64,000 nt of DNA from VRUE01 sp035318745 (lineage in GTDB: Bacteria; Actinomycetota; Thermoleophilia; Solirubrobacterales; 70-9), in the NCBI GenBank assembly GCA_035318745.1, contig DATHEA010000012.1:1-64000 (forward strand). The letters are read 5' to 3'. Positions 40,223 through 50,057 of this stretch are shown in pieces. The position numbers and the translations under genes are program-made. The notes under the pieces were generated by a model. The model saw only the letters and a program-made list of their open reading frames with translations, made no database searches and was not told the origin of the DNA. The stretch's first letter is position 1. Every line of letters starts with the position of its first letter.

Positions 40223-41260
40223 CGTCATGGTGTAGCTACTCCACCTGACATCCGCCTTGTCAGCCTCACCAAGCACTACGGCGAGGTTCGGGCGGTTGCG
40301 GGCATCGACCTGGAGATCGAGGCCGGCGAGTTCTTCACCCTGCTCGGGCCCTCCGGCTCGGGCAAGACGACGACGCTGCGGATGATCGCCGGCTTCGAGG
40401 ATCAGAGCGGCGGCACGATCGAGCTGGCCGGGCGGGACATGACCGGGGTGCCCCCGTACGACCGAGCGGTCAACACGGTCTTCCAGGACTACGCGCTGTT
40501 TCCCCACATGGCGGTCGGCGAGAACGTCGCCTACGGCCTGCGCGTCGCCGGCGTCGCCAAGGCCGAGCGGGCACGGCGGCGCGACGAGGCGCTGGAGATG
40601 GTCCGCCTGCCCGGCTACGGCGAGCGCAGGCCGGCCGAGCTCTCCGGCGGCCAGCGCCAGCGCGTCGCCCTGGCCCGGGCGATCGTCAACCGGCCTCGGG
40701 TCCTGTTGCTCGACGAGCCACTGGGCGCGCTCGACCTGAAGTTGCGCGAGCAGATGCAGAGCGAGCTGAAGACGATCCAGGGTGAGGTCGGGATCACCTT
40801 CGTCTACGTCACCCACGACCAGGACGAGGCGCTGACGATGAGCAACCGGATCGCCGTGTTCAACGAGGGCCGGATCGAGCAGGTCAGCTCGCCGGTCGAG
40901 CTATACGAGCAGCCCGAGACCGAGTTCGTCGCCGGCTTCGTCGGCGTCTCCAACCTGATCGAGCGCGACGGCTCGCGCTTCACGATCCGGCCGGAGAAGA
41001 TCCAGCTGCTCGACACCGGGACCACACCGAACGGCCTGCGGACCGAGCGCGGCCGGATCGCCGAGGTCGCCTACGCGGGAATGGTTACCCGCTACACAGT
41101 CGCCCTCGAGGCCGGCGGAGAGCTTCAACTCGTGCGGCAAAACGTGGAGGGCGCCTCGACCGAGGCGGCCACCGAGCAGGGCAGGGAGGTGCTTGTGGGC
41201 TGGCGCCCGGAGCACACGGTCGCAGTCCGTGGACAACGAAAAGAGGAGGAATCCCCGTGA
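40223..41260 (+). CDS. potA: ABC transporter ATPase, spermidine/putrescine type (no canonical start seen)
   Basis: ATP-binding subunit of a polyamine-type importer. The coding similarity begins at about 40247 (DIRLVSLTKHYGEVRAVAGIDLEI) and includes Walker A GPSGSGKTTT, Q-loop QDYALFPHM, signature LSGGQRQRVALARAIV, Walker B VLLLDEPLGALD and the H-loop VTHDQDEAL, then a C-terminal TOBE region. The first in-frame ATG is 40382, which would delete Walker A, and no ATG, GTG or TTG lies between the in-frame stop at 40220 and there. Coordinates give the maximal frame. Either a rare start (for example ATC at 40250) or a sequence error near the 5' end is likely. Confidence 0.88.
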   Translation, partial: RHGVATPPDIRLVSLTKHYGEVRAVAGIDLEIEAGEFFTLLGPSGSGKTTTLRMIAGFEDQSGGTIELAGRDMTGVPPYDRAVNTVFQDYALFPHMAVGENVAYGLRVAGVAKAERARRRDEALEMVRLPGYGERRPAELSGGQRQRVALARAIVNRPRVLLLDEPLGALDLKLREQMQSELKTIQGEVGITFVYVTHDQDEALTMSNRIAVFNEGRIEQVSSPVELYEQPETEFVAGFVGVSNLIERDGSRFTIRPEKIQLLDTGTTPNGLRTERGRIAEVAYAGMVTRYTVALEAGGELQLVRQNVEGASTEAATEQGREVLVGWRPEHTVAVRGQRKEEESP

Positions 41261-42447
41261 GGACCCAGGACGCACACCCCGTACGAGCGGCGTGGCTCGT
41301 CGTCGCCGGTCTGCTCGCCTTCATGCTGTTGATCGCCGGTTGCGGCGGTGGCAGCGACAGCAGCTCCGGCGGCGAAGAACTGTCCAAGCTCGGCAAAGGA
41401 GAGGGTGAAGTGAACCTGATCTCCTGGGCCGGCTATGTCGAACCGGAATGGAGCAAGCCGTTCGAACAGAAGACCGGCTGCAAAGTCAACGATAAGACTG
41501 CCGGCACCTCTGACGAAATGGTGCAGCTGATGCGCACCGGGCAGTACGACGGCGTCTCGGCTTCCGGCAACGCCTCCGCCCGCCTCGTCGACGGCGGCGA
41601 CGTCGCCCCGGTCAATGTCAGCCTCGTCCCCAACTACAAGACGATCTTCAGCGACCTCAAGAACCAGCCCTACAACACCTTCGACGGCACTAACTACGGC
41701 ATCCCGCACGGCCGCGGCGCGAACCTCCTGATGTGGAACTCCGAAGACGTCAAGCCTGCCCCGACCTCCTGGGACGTAATCCTCGATCCCAAGAAAGCCG
41801 CCAAGTACAAGGGCAAGATCAGCGCCTACGACGACCCGATCTACATCGCCGATGCCGCCGTCTACCTCAAGGCACACCAGCCGGGCCTGGGCATCGAAAG
41901 CCCCTACGAGCTGAACGAAGAACAGTTCGAAGCGGCGGTGAACCTGCTCAAGGAACAGCGCCCCTACGTCGGCGAATACTGGTCGGAAGCGGCCAAGCAG
42001 ATCCAGGCTTTCGCAGGCGGGGACAGCCAGGTCGGCACCACCTGGCAATACCAGTACTTCGAACTGGAAGGCGCCGGCAAGCCGGTCGCGGCGAGCCCGG
42101 CGAGCCAGGGGTTCCTGCCCTCCGAGGGCGCAACCGGGTGGTCGGACACCTGGATGATCAGTTCCGAAGCCAAGCATCCGAATTGCATGTACATGTGGAT
42201 GGACTGGATCGTCTCGCCGCAGGCGAACGCCGAAGTGGCCGAATTCTTCGGCGAGGCACCGGCTCAGAGCCTGGCCTGCGATCACACCGCGGAGAAGGAC
42301 TTCTGTGCCAAATACCACGCCGAAAACCCGGCCTTCTGGAAACGCGTCTACTACTGGGAGACGCCGGTGGCCGATTGCGGCAACGGGTCCAGCGACTGCA
42401 AGGACTACAACGACTGGGTCCAGGCCTGGACCTCGATCAAGGGCTGA
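41257..42447 (+). CDS. potD: Polyamine-type solute-binding lipoprotein
   Basis: 396-residue extracellular solute-binding protein. N-terminus AWLVVAGLLAFMLLIAGCGGG is a lipoprotein signal with Cys at residue 29. The mature domain resembles PotD/PotF (EVNLISWAGYVEPEWSKPFEQKTGCKV; GIPHGRGANLLMWNSEDVK; TWMISSEAKHPNCMYMWMDWI). Several cysteines in the C-terminal part could form disulfides. GTG start overlaps the ATPase stop as GTGA. Ligand is inferred from family, not proven. Confidence 0.9.
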   Translation: MRTQDAHPVRAAWLVVAGLLAFMLLIAGCGGGSDSSSGGEELSKLGKGEGEVNLISWAGYVEPEWSKPFEQKTGCKVNDKTAGTSDEMVQLMRTGQYDGVSASGNASARLVDGGDVAPVNVSLVPNYKTIFSDLKNQPYNTFDGTNYGIPHGRGANLLMWNSEDVKPAPTSWDVILDPKKAAKYKGKISAYDDPIYIADAAVYLKAHQPGLGIESPYELNEEQFEAAVNLLKEQRPYVGEYWSEAAKQIQAFAGGDSQVGTTWQYQYFELEGAGKPVAASPASQGFLPSEGATGWSDTWMISSEAKHPNCMYMWMDWIVSPQANAEVAEFFGEAPAQSLACDHTAEKDFCAKYHAENPAFWKRVYYWETPVADCGNGSSDCKDYNDWVQAWTSIKG

Positions 42448-42464
42448 TCGCAGGGCGCTGAGCG

Positions 42465-43352
42465 ATGGCGACTGAGGCGGTCGTGGAGAGGCGCTCGGTG
42501 GGCCACCGGCTCGCCGGCCTCTTCCACGGCCGCCCTCGCCTGCAGGTCGGGGCGCTGCTCGCCGGCCCGGTCGGCTGGCTGGTGATCGGCTACCTGGGTT
42601 CGCTCGCCGTGCTGCTGATTGCGGGGTTCTGGACGGTCGACCCGCTCAGCGGCGAAGTCGTCCAAGGCTTCAGCCTCGAAAACTTCGAAACCCTCGTCAA
42701 CGAACCGGTCTACCGCGACATCGTCGGCCGGACGGTGCTGATCGCGGCGCTCGTCACCGTCACCGACGCCCTCCTCGCCTTCCCGATCGCCTTCTACATG
42801 GCGAAGGTCGCGAGCCGCCGCGGCAAGGCGATCCTCGTCGTCGCGGTCCTGGTGCCGCTGTGGTCGAGCTATCTGGTCAAGGCGCTCTCCTGGCGGACGA
42901 TGCTCTCCAGCGGTGGAGTGATCGACTGGGCTCTCAACCCGCTCGGCCTCTCCGGCCCCGGCTACGGCCAGACCGCGGTCTGGCTGGTGATGAGCTACCT
43001 CTGGCTGCCGTACATGATCCTGCCGATCTTCGCCGGTCTGGAGCGGATCCCCGACTCGCTGATCAGCGCCTCCGAGGACCTTGGCGCCTCCCCCTTCACC
43101 ACCTTCCGGCGGGTGATTCTGCCGCTCGCCTTCCCGGCGGTCGTGGCCGGCTCGATCTTCACCTTCGCCCTCACCCTTGGCGACTACATCACGCCCCGGC
43201 TCGTCTCCAACGACCAGTTCATCGGCAACGTGATCTTCAACAACATCTCCAACAACCTGCCGCTTGCTTCCGCCCTTGCGCTCGTCCCGATTGTGGTGAT
43301 GGTCGCCTACCTGATGGTCGCCCGCAAGCTGGGCGCTTTCGAGCACATCTAG
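42465..43352 (+). CDS. potB: ABC transporter permease, PotB type
   Basis: 295-residue integral membrane permease with six predicted helices. The EAA coupling loop is ASEDLGASPFTTFRRVILPLAFP. The N-terminal helix LAGPVGWLVIGYLGSLAVLLIAGF and periplasmic loop match the PotB/HisM branch. Lies between the binding protein and the second permease in the usual potDBC-like order. Confidence 0.9.
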   Translation: MATEAVVERRSVGHRLAGLFHGRPRLQVGALLAGPVGWLVIGYLGSLAVLLIAGFWTVDPLSGEVVQGFSLENFETLVNEPVYRDIVGRTVLIAALVTVTDALLAFPIAFYMAKVASRRGKAILVVAVLVPLWSSYLVKALSWRTMLSSGGVIDWALNPLGLSGPGYGQTAVWLVMSYLWLPYMILPIFAGLERIPDSLISASEDLGASPFTTFRRVILPLAFPAVVAGSIFTFALTLGDYITPRLVSNDQFIGNVIFNNISNNLPLASALALVPIVVMVAYLMVARKLGAFEHI

Positions 43353-43365
43353 GGCAGCGGCTGAC

Positions 43366-44214
43366 ATGAGGCTCTCAAAACGATCCGCGCTCCTCCTCCG
43401 CCTCGGCGTCGGGGTGGGACTGGCCTTCATCTACATCCCCCTGATCGTGCTCGCGATCTACGCCTTCAACTCGAGCAACATCCTCGAATGGCCGCCTCCT
43501 GGACTGACCCTCGACTGGTTTCCCAAGGCGGTCGAAAACGAATTCGCCCGCGAAGCCTTCGTCACCTCGCTCAAGGCAGGGGCCGCGGCGACGGCGATCG
43601 CGATCGTGCTCGGCACGCTCGCCTCGCTGGCGGTCGCCCGCCACCGCTTCTTCGGCCGCGAGACGATCTCCTTCCTCGTCATCCTGCCGATCGCGCTGCC
43701 GGGGATCGTCACCGGTGTCGCCCTGAGCAACACCTTCACCCAGGTGCTCGGCGTCGACCTCAGCCTCTTCACCGTGATCGTCGGCCACGCCACCTTCTGC
43801 ATCGTCGTCATCTACAACAACGTCGTCGCCCGCCTGCGCCGCGTCTCGACCTCCTTCGAGGAAGCATCGGCCGACCTCGGCGCCCACACCTGGCAGACCT
43901 TTCGCTTCGTCACCGTCCCCAACCTGAAGACCGCGCTCGGCGCCGGCGCCCTGCTCGCCTTCGGTCTCTCCTTCGACGAGATCATCGTCACCACGTTCAC
44001 GATCGGCGCCGGTGAAGAAACGCTGCCGATCTGGATCTTCCGCAACCTCTTCCGCCCCAACCAGCTGCCGATCGTCAACGCGGTCGCGGTCATCGTCGTC
44101 CTGATCTCGATCTTCCCCGTCTACCTCGCACACCGCCTGACCCGAGAAGAAGGCGGCGCGGCGACCGCCCGGGGCGGCGGCAAGGTCGAGGCCGAGGCGA
44201 CGGCTGTGCCTTAA
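43366..44214 (+). CDS. potC: ABC transporter permease, PotC type
   Basis: 282-residue second permease. N-terminal IYIPLIVLAIYAFNSSNILEWP is a hallmark of PotC-type subunits, and the EAA loop is ASADLGAHTWQTFRFVTVPNL. Six helices. Ends with a charged C-terminus (REEGGAATARGGGKVEAEA). It completes a four-gene transporter that would import spermidine/putrescine or a related compound. Confidence 0.9.
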   Translation: MRLSKRSALLLRLGVGVGLAFIYIPLIVLAIYAFNSSNILEWPPPGLTLDWFPKAVENEFAREAFVTSLKAGAAATAIAIVLGTLASLAVARHRFFGRETISFLVILPIALPGIVTGVALSNTFTQVLGVDLSLFTVIVGHATFCIVVIYNNVVARLRRVSTSFEEASADLGAHTWQTFRFVTVPNLKTALGAGALLAFGLSFDEIIVTTFTIGAGEETLPIWIFRNLFRPNQLPIVNAVAVIVVLISIFPVYLAHRLTREEGGAATARGGGKVEAEATAVP

Positions 44215-44221
44215 GCTCATC

Positions 44222-44255
44222 TGATTAGCGTACTAGCATATTAATTCGCTAATCA
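44222..44255. promoter_or_regulatory. AT-rich inverted repeat ahead of the Fic gene
   Basis: TGATTAGCG (44222-44230) and CGCTAATCA (44247-44255) form a perfect 9-bp inverted repeat, 16 bases apart, ending 15 bases before the Fic start codon. It stands out as AT-rich in a GC-rich area and is a likely repressor site. A TAAGAT box lies between it and the ATG. Confidence 0.6.
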
Positions 44256-44270
44256 TGTAAGATACTGGCC

Positions 44271-45341
44271 ATGATATTTGCGACGCCGCCCATTGCGAAG
44301 GGCCTCCGCGCCAAACTCGGCGAGCTGGACCGTCTGCGCCATGAGCTCGGCGGCGAGCTCGGGCGGGCGACCCCCTGGATGGGGCCGCTGCGGCGGGCCG
44401 TAGCGGCGAGCTCGATCGAGGGCTCGACCTCGATCGAGGGCTACAGCGTCAGCCCCGCCGAAGCGATCGCCCTGCTGAGCGGGGAGGTGCCCGGCGGCGA
44501 AGACGAGAGCCGCCTCGCGGTTGCCTGCTACGCCCGCGCGATGGACCACGTCGGGGCGATGGCCCGGGACCCGCGGTTCCGCTGGACCGACCGGGTCATC
44601 CTCGACCTGCATTTCGACGCCTGCCACTTCCAGCGGGACAAGGCCCCGGGGCTCTGGCGGACGGGCCCGATATCGGTGACCGGTCCCGATGGGGGGATCG
44701 ACTACCGGGGGCCGGACGGCGAAGATGTCCCGAAGCTGATGGCGGAGATCGTCGACTGGCTGGGGGCGGGAGTGGACGATGCTGGCGTTGTCCGCGCGGC
44801 GATGGCGCATCTCAACGTGATCTCGGTCCATCCCTTCCGCGACGGCAACGGGCGCGTCGCGCGGATCGTCCAATCGCTCGTCCTCGCCCGCGAGGGAATG
44901 GTCTCGCCGGAGTTCTCCTCGATCGAGGAATACCTGGGCAAGAACACGCCCGCCTACTACGCGGCGCTGCGCGATGCTCAGGGCGGCAGCTACCGGCCGG
45001 ATCGCGATGCATCCGGCTGGGTCCGGTTTTGCGTCGAGGCCCACATCTCGCAGGCAAAGCGCCGTCTCGATCAGATCCGCGAGGCGGGAACGCGATGGGA
45101 GCGTCTCGAACGGGAGGCCGAGGATCGTGGCTGGCCCGACCGCTTTGTGATCGCGCTCGAGCAGAGCCTGATCGGCGGCGCCGACCGTGCCCGCTACGGC
45201 AAGGAGGCGGGCGTCTCCTCGGCGACGGTGAGTGCCGACCTGCGCCGCCTGCTCGACAGCGGACTCGTCGAGCAGCGCGGCCGCGGGCCCGGCACGAGGT
45301 ACTGGGCAACCGAGAACCTGCGCTCGCTACTGGCGGGCTAG
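44271..45341 (+). CDS. Fic-domain AMP-transferase with N-terminal inhibitory motif
   Basis: 356-residue Fic protein that would transfer AMP from ATP to a protein hydroxyl. Catalytic loop HPFRDGNGRVAR starts at about His187. STSIEG (residues 52-57) fits the (S/T)xxxE(G/N) inhibitory helix, so it is a class II, self-inhibited type. N-terminal SSIEGSTSIEGY, and C-terminal winged-helix segment RYGKEAGVSSATVSADLRRLLDSGLVEQRG suggest DNA binding and autoregulation through the palindrome upstream. The target is not known. Confidence 0.9.
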   Translation: MIFATPPIAKGLRAKLGELDRLRHELGGELGRATPWMGPLRRAVAASSIEGSTSIEGYSVSPAEAIALLSGEVPGGEDESRLAVACYARAMDHVGAMARDPRFRWTDRVILDLHFDACHFQRDKAPGLWRTGPISVTGPDGGIDYRGPDGEDVPKLMAEIVDWLGAGVDDAGVVRAAMAHLNVISVHPFRDGNGRVARIVQSLVLAREGMVSPEFSSIEEYLGKNTPAYYAALRDAQGGSYRPDRDASGWVRFCVEAHISQAKRRLDQIREAGTRWERLEREAEDRGWPDRFVIALEQSLIGGADRARYGKEAGVSSATVSADLRRLLDSGLVEQRGRGPGTRYWATENLRSLLAG

Positions 45342-46016
45342 GCGCTCGGCCTCTTCGGCACCGACGTAGGGAGAGAGCGTCAGCTCGACCAGGTCGGGAA
45401 GCAGCGACTCGAGCTGCTCGGTGCGACCGGCGCTGATCTCGCGCACGACCAGCGAGACGATGCCGCCGACCAGCGTCTCCTCGGTCGCCTCGGGGAGCGG
45501 ATGCTCGCCGCCGTGCTCGGGCCGTCCGGCCTTGAGGATCTCGACAAGGCCCTGCATCGAGTCGCGGTGACGGGCAGCGATCTTGCCGCCCGCGGCGACC
45601 GGCTCGATCATGCAGAGGCGCGCCAGCTCGGGCTCGCCGGCGAGGAAGCGCAGCATCGTCGCCAGCGCCGCGCGAACCTTCTGCGGCCACTCCTCGAAGG
45701 CTTCGGCGGCAGCTCGCATCGAGGCGGCGATGTGGTCGGCGACCATCTCGTAGGCGGCGAGGAAACAGGCTTCCTTATCGGCGAAGTGCTCGTAGAAGGT
45801 GCGGCGGGAGACCGACGCGGCTTTGGTGATGTTGGCGACGGTGGTGGCGTTGTAGCCACGCTCGGCGACGGTGTCGACTAGCGCCGTGACGATCCGCTCG
45901 CGCTGGTTCTGGACGATGAACTCGCGCGGCAGGCCGTGCCGACCGGCAGGCAGGCGCGGTGAGGCAGCTGCCGCCCCTGCCTCGTCCGCACTTTTCGCCT
46001 TCCCCTTAGAGCTCAT
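45327..46016 (-). CDS. TetR-family regulator
   Basis: 229-residue TetR repressor. HTH segment: RERIVTALVDTVAERGYNATTVANITKAASVSRRTFYEHFADKEACFLAAYE, complete with the FYxHF landmark. A C-terminal ligand domain of about 150 residues follows. The ATG at 46016 lies inside the left end of a palindromic element (46008-46171), so the repeat forms part of the 5' end. First of three minus-strand TetR genes. Confidence 0.88.
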   Translation of the reverse strand: MSSKGKAKSADEAGAAAASPRLPAGRHGLPREFIVQNQRERIVTALVDTVAERGYNATTVANITKAASVSRRTFYEHFADKEACFLAAYEMVADHIAASMRAAAEAFEEWPQKVRAALATMLRFLAGEPELARLCMIEPVAAGGKIAARHRDSMQGLVEILKAGRPEHGGEHPLPEATEETLVGGIVSLVVREISAGRTEQLESLLPDLVELTLSPYVGAEEAERLARQ

Positions 46017-46171
46017 CTGAAAACCGGCGTGTGCGGCTGGCGAGCGCCGGACCAAGCGGGGCAAGGACGCAGGGAGGCCGAATAGCAGCGCTATTTGGCC
46101 GACCGAGGACGCCGCACCGCGCAGTGTCCGCCGCCGCCAGGCGTGCGCGGGGGTTTTTGGATGAGCTCTTA
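46008..46171. repeat. Palindromic element (family B) between two TetR genes
   Basis: Ends carry AGAGCTCATC (46008-46017) and GATGAGCTCT in inverse orientation (46160-46169). The core 46051-46115 (AAGGACGCAGGGAGGCCG...ATTTGG...) matches 62878-62942 at all but three of 65 positions. Right-hand stretch 46124-46171 matches the complement of 49985-50032 at 43 of 48 positions. Overlaps the ATG of the TetR gene on its left. Confidence 0.88.
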
Positions 46172-46216
46172 GCCACGGAACGACGATACCCCAGAGACGG
46201 GCGGCCGCGGCCGTGC

Positions 46217-46834
46217 CTACCGGAGCGGCTGGACCAGCAACTCGTCCTCGGCAGCGCGGGCGCCGAGGTACGGCATCGTCGCCAGGTAGATCAGCTCGGG
46301 GAGGAACTCCTCGCCGCGTTCGATCGAGCCCGATTCGACTTTGCTCAGGATCGTGCCGTAGACGGCGCCGGCGGCGATTTCCGCCGTGCAGCGGGACATC
46401 GGCCGCCCCTCGACTTCGCCGCGGCCGCCGTCGAGGAAGTCGGCGATCCGTCGCACGATCCGGTCGCGGCGCGACTGGGCGCCGCCGCCGACGCCATTTA
46501 CGGAGACGACGAGGAAACGGGCCCGATCGGAGTCCTCCTGCAGGTAGCGCATCGCCGCCACGCCGGCCGCCCAGATCCGGTCGTGCCAGGCCTCGCGTCC
46601 GTTGCAGACGATGTCGACCCGCGTACAGAGTTCCTCCATCGCCTCGTCGTGAAGGGCGAGAAAGCAATCCTCCAAGTCGGCGAAGCAGCGATCGAAGTGG
46701 GCGCGGCTCACCTCGGCCCGCCCGCAGACAGTCCCTATGTCGACCGCCGCAAAGCCTTGGGCGGCAACCATCTCCACCATCGCGGTGGCGATCCTCTCCC
46801 GCGCGGGATCGCGCCCTCTGCGGACGGAGCTCAC
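46217..46834 (-). CDS. TetR-family regulator
   Basis: 205-residue TetR-like regulator. Divergent HTH: RERIATAMVEMVAAQGFAAVDIGTVCGRAEVSRAHFDRCFADLEDCFLALHDE; FDRCF replaces the FYxHF landmark. C-terminal ligand domain is of typical size. Lies between two other TetR genes of the same direction. Confidence 0.82.
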   Translation of the reverse strand: MSSVRRGRDPARERIATAMVEMVAAQGFAAVDIGTVCGRAEVSRAHFDRCFADLEDCFLALHDEAMEELCTRVDIVCNGREAWHDRIWAAGVAAMRYLQEDSDRARFLVVSVNGVGGGAQSRRDRIVRRIADFLDGGRGEVEGRPMSRCTAEIAAGAVYGTILSKVESGSIERGEEFLPELIYLATMPYLGARAAEDELLVQPLR

Positions 46835-46883
46835 ATTGCCCTAGCCCAACTCCCTGCGCTTCGAGCAACTGCAGCGGCAGTCA

Positions 46884-47570
46884 CTACGCCGCCGCCCGGG
46901 CCTGGGCCGCCTCCGCGGCGCGTGCCGCCTCGACCTCCCCGACGTAAGGCGTCAAGGTCACCTGCAGCATCTCCGGCAGCAGACCTTTGAGATCGTCGAC
47001 CTGGCCGGCGATGAGGCGCTGGTGCACCAGCCACATCAGACCGCCGGCGATCGCCACCTCGAGTCCCTCCGGCAGCCGGCTCGCCCGCGGGTTGTGTTCG
47101 CGCCCCTCGCGCAGCTTCGGCGCAACGCTCTCCAGCATCGACTGGTAGCGGGCCAGCGCCGCTCCGCCCGCCGCCTGGCTCTCGACGATGCAGAGCTTGG
47201 CCCGCGCTTCCTCCGCCACGACCATCTCGAGGAAGACCTCGAGGCCGGTTGAGACCTGGTCGATCCAAGACTGTTCGGTATCGACCAGCTCGGCAAAGAC
47301 CTCCCCCGCGGCGGCGACGCTCTCGTCGAAGGCGGCCAGAAAGCACTCTTCCTTGTTGGCGAAGTGCTCGTAGAAGGTGACCAGGGCCACCTTCGCCGTT
47401 TTCGCGATCAGCTCGATCGTCGTCTTCTGATACCCCCGCTCGGCGACCAGCTCGGCGGTCGCGAGCAGCATCCGCTCGCGCTGGTTCTGAGAGACGAAAT
47501 CGCGCGGGATCAGGTGTCTCCCCGGTGGCAGTTTCGAGAGGCGTTCCGAGAGCGACCGCGAGTCGGCCAT
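46884..47570 (-). CDS. TetR-family regulator
   Basis: 228-residue TetR regulator. HTH: RERMLLATAELVAERGYQKTTIELIAKTAKVALVTFYEHFANKEECFLAAFDE. N-terminal LPPGRHLIPRDFVSQNQ is very like LPAGRHGLPREFIVQNQ of the neighbour at 45327-46016, indicating a recent duplication. Divergent from a fourth TetR gene. ATG 47570 rather than the longer frame. Confidence 0.88.
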   Translation of the reverse strand: MADSRSLSERLSKLPPGRHLIPRDFVSQNQRERMLLATAELVAERGYQKTTIELIAKTAKVALVTFYEHFANKEECFLAAFDESVAAAGEVFAELVDTEQSWIDQVSTGLEVFLEMVVAEEARAKLCIVESQAAGGAALARYQSMLESVAPKLREGREHNPRASRLPEGLEVAIAGGLMWLVHQRLIAGQVDDLKGLLPEMLQVTLTPYVGEVEAARAAEAAQARAAA

Positions 47571-47591
47571 TCCAAGACGGTACCAAAACAT

Positions 47592-47681
47592 ATATCTGAT
47601 GTCTACTTTCCTTTTCTACAGAAAACATGGCGTTCTAGGCAACTCCGTTTCTAAAAGCTGCTATACCTAGACAAAAGGCTT
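47592..47681. promoter_or_regulatory. Divergent promoter region between two TetR genes
   Basis: An AT-rich 90-bp gap between oppositely oriented regulators, containing TCTAGG and CCTAGA in inverse orientation and a TATACC box before the plus-strand gene. Both promoters must lie here; operators are not resolved. Confidence 0.4.
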
Positions 47682-48383
47682 ATGTTTTCGGACATCAACA
47701 GCGGCTCGGTAATCGCCTTCCCGGGCAAGCGCGGGCGGCGCCCCCCCCGGGAGCGGATTCTGACCGCGATGCTCGTCGTCAGCGGGGAGCTGGACTTCGA
47801 GCAGGTCGCCGTCCGGCACGTGATCGAACGCGCACAGACCAGCCGCGCGACCTTCTACAAGCACTTCGTCGATCGCGAGGACTGCTTCGCGCAGGCCTAC
47901 GGCGACGCCGGCGAGTGGGTCTACCGGCGCATGATCGGTGCCGCCAAGCGCCAACCCTCCTGGCGCGAGGGCCTGCGCGCGGCGCTGGCCGAGCTGCTCG
48001 AGTTCTGCGCCAACCAGCCGGCGATCGCCAAGGCGCTGGTGGTCGAGGTGCACGCGGCAGGCGAGCGGTCGCTCGCCCAGCGGCGCGATCTGATGGAGCG
48101 CCTCTCCCGCGCACTTGACAGCGCGCGCCGCGAGATCCCCTCTCGCCAAGCTCCACCTCCTATTACGTCTGACTTCATTGTAGGGGCGATCGACACGCTT
48201 TTGGCGGCAAAATTGCTCGACGGCGACGCGGCCCGGACGCCGGAGATGCTCCCGGGCCTGCTCCACTTCGTAGTCATGCAGTTCCTCGGCGAGAGCGCCG
48301 CCTGGGAGGAGATGACCGCCGCTCCGTTGGCCACATGGCAGGCCCGCCGCGAAGCGGCGGCGCAGGGATCGCCGGAGCGGTAG
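47682..48383 (+). CDS. TetR-family regulator
   Basis: 233-residue TetR regulator. HTH: RERILTAMLVVSGELDFEQVAVRHVIERAQTSRATFYKHFVDREDCFAQAYG. C-terminal domain shows the usual all-helical ligand pocket. It ends 13 bp from the convergent carboxylase gene and may control it, but no operator was found. Confidence 0.87.
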   Translation: MFSDINSGSVIAFPGKRGRRPPRERILTAMLVVSGELDFEQVAVRHVIERAQTSRATFYKHFVDREDCFAQAYGDAGEWVYRRMIGAAKRQPSWREGLRAALAELLEFCANQPAIAKALVVEVHAAGERSLAQRRDLMERLSRALDSARREIPSRQAPPPITSDFIVGAIDTLLAAKLLDGDAARTPEMLPGLLHFVVMQFLGESAAWEEMTAAPLATWQARREAAAQGSPER

Positions 48384-48396
48384 CGCTCCACCGCTT

Positions 48397-49965
<1,569 letters not shown>

Positions 49966-49984
49966 CGCGGCGCGGGAGTCTATT

Positions 49985-50053
49985 TAAGAGCCCGTCCAAA
50001 GACCCCCGCGCACGTCTGGCGGCGGCGGACGCTGGTCTTTGGGACAGGCTCTA
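49985..50053. repeat. Short palindromic element (family B end module)
   Basis: AGAGCCCGTCCAAAGACC (49987-50004) pairs with GGTCTTTGGGACAGGCTCT (50034-50052) with one bulge. Inside is GCGCACGTCTGGCGGCGG. The stretch 49985-50032 is 43 of 48 identical to the complement of 46124-46171. Sits between pccB and the exported repeat protein. Confidence 0.85.
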
Positions 50054-50057
50054 GAAC

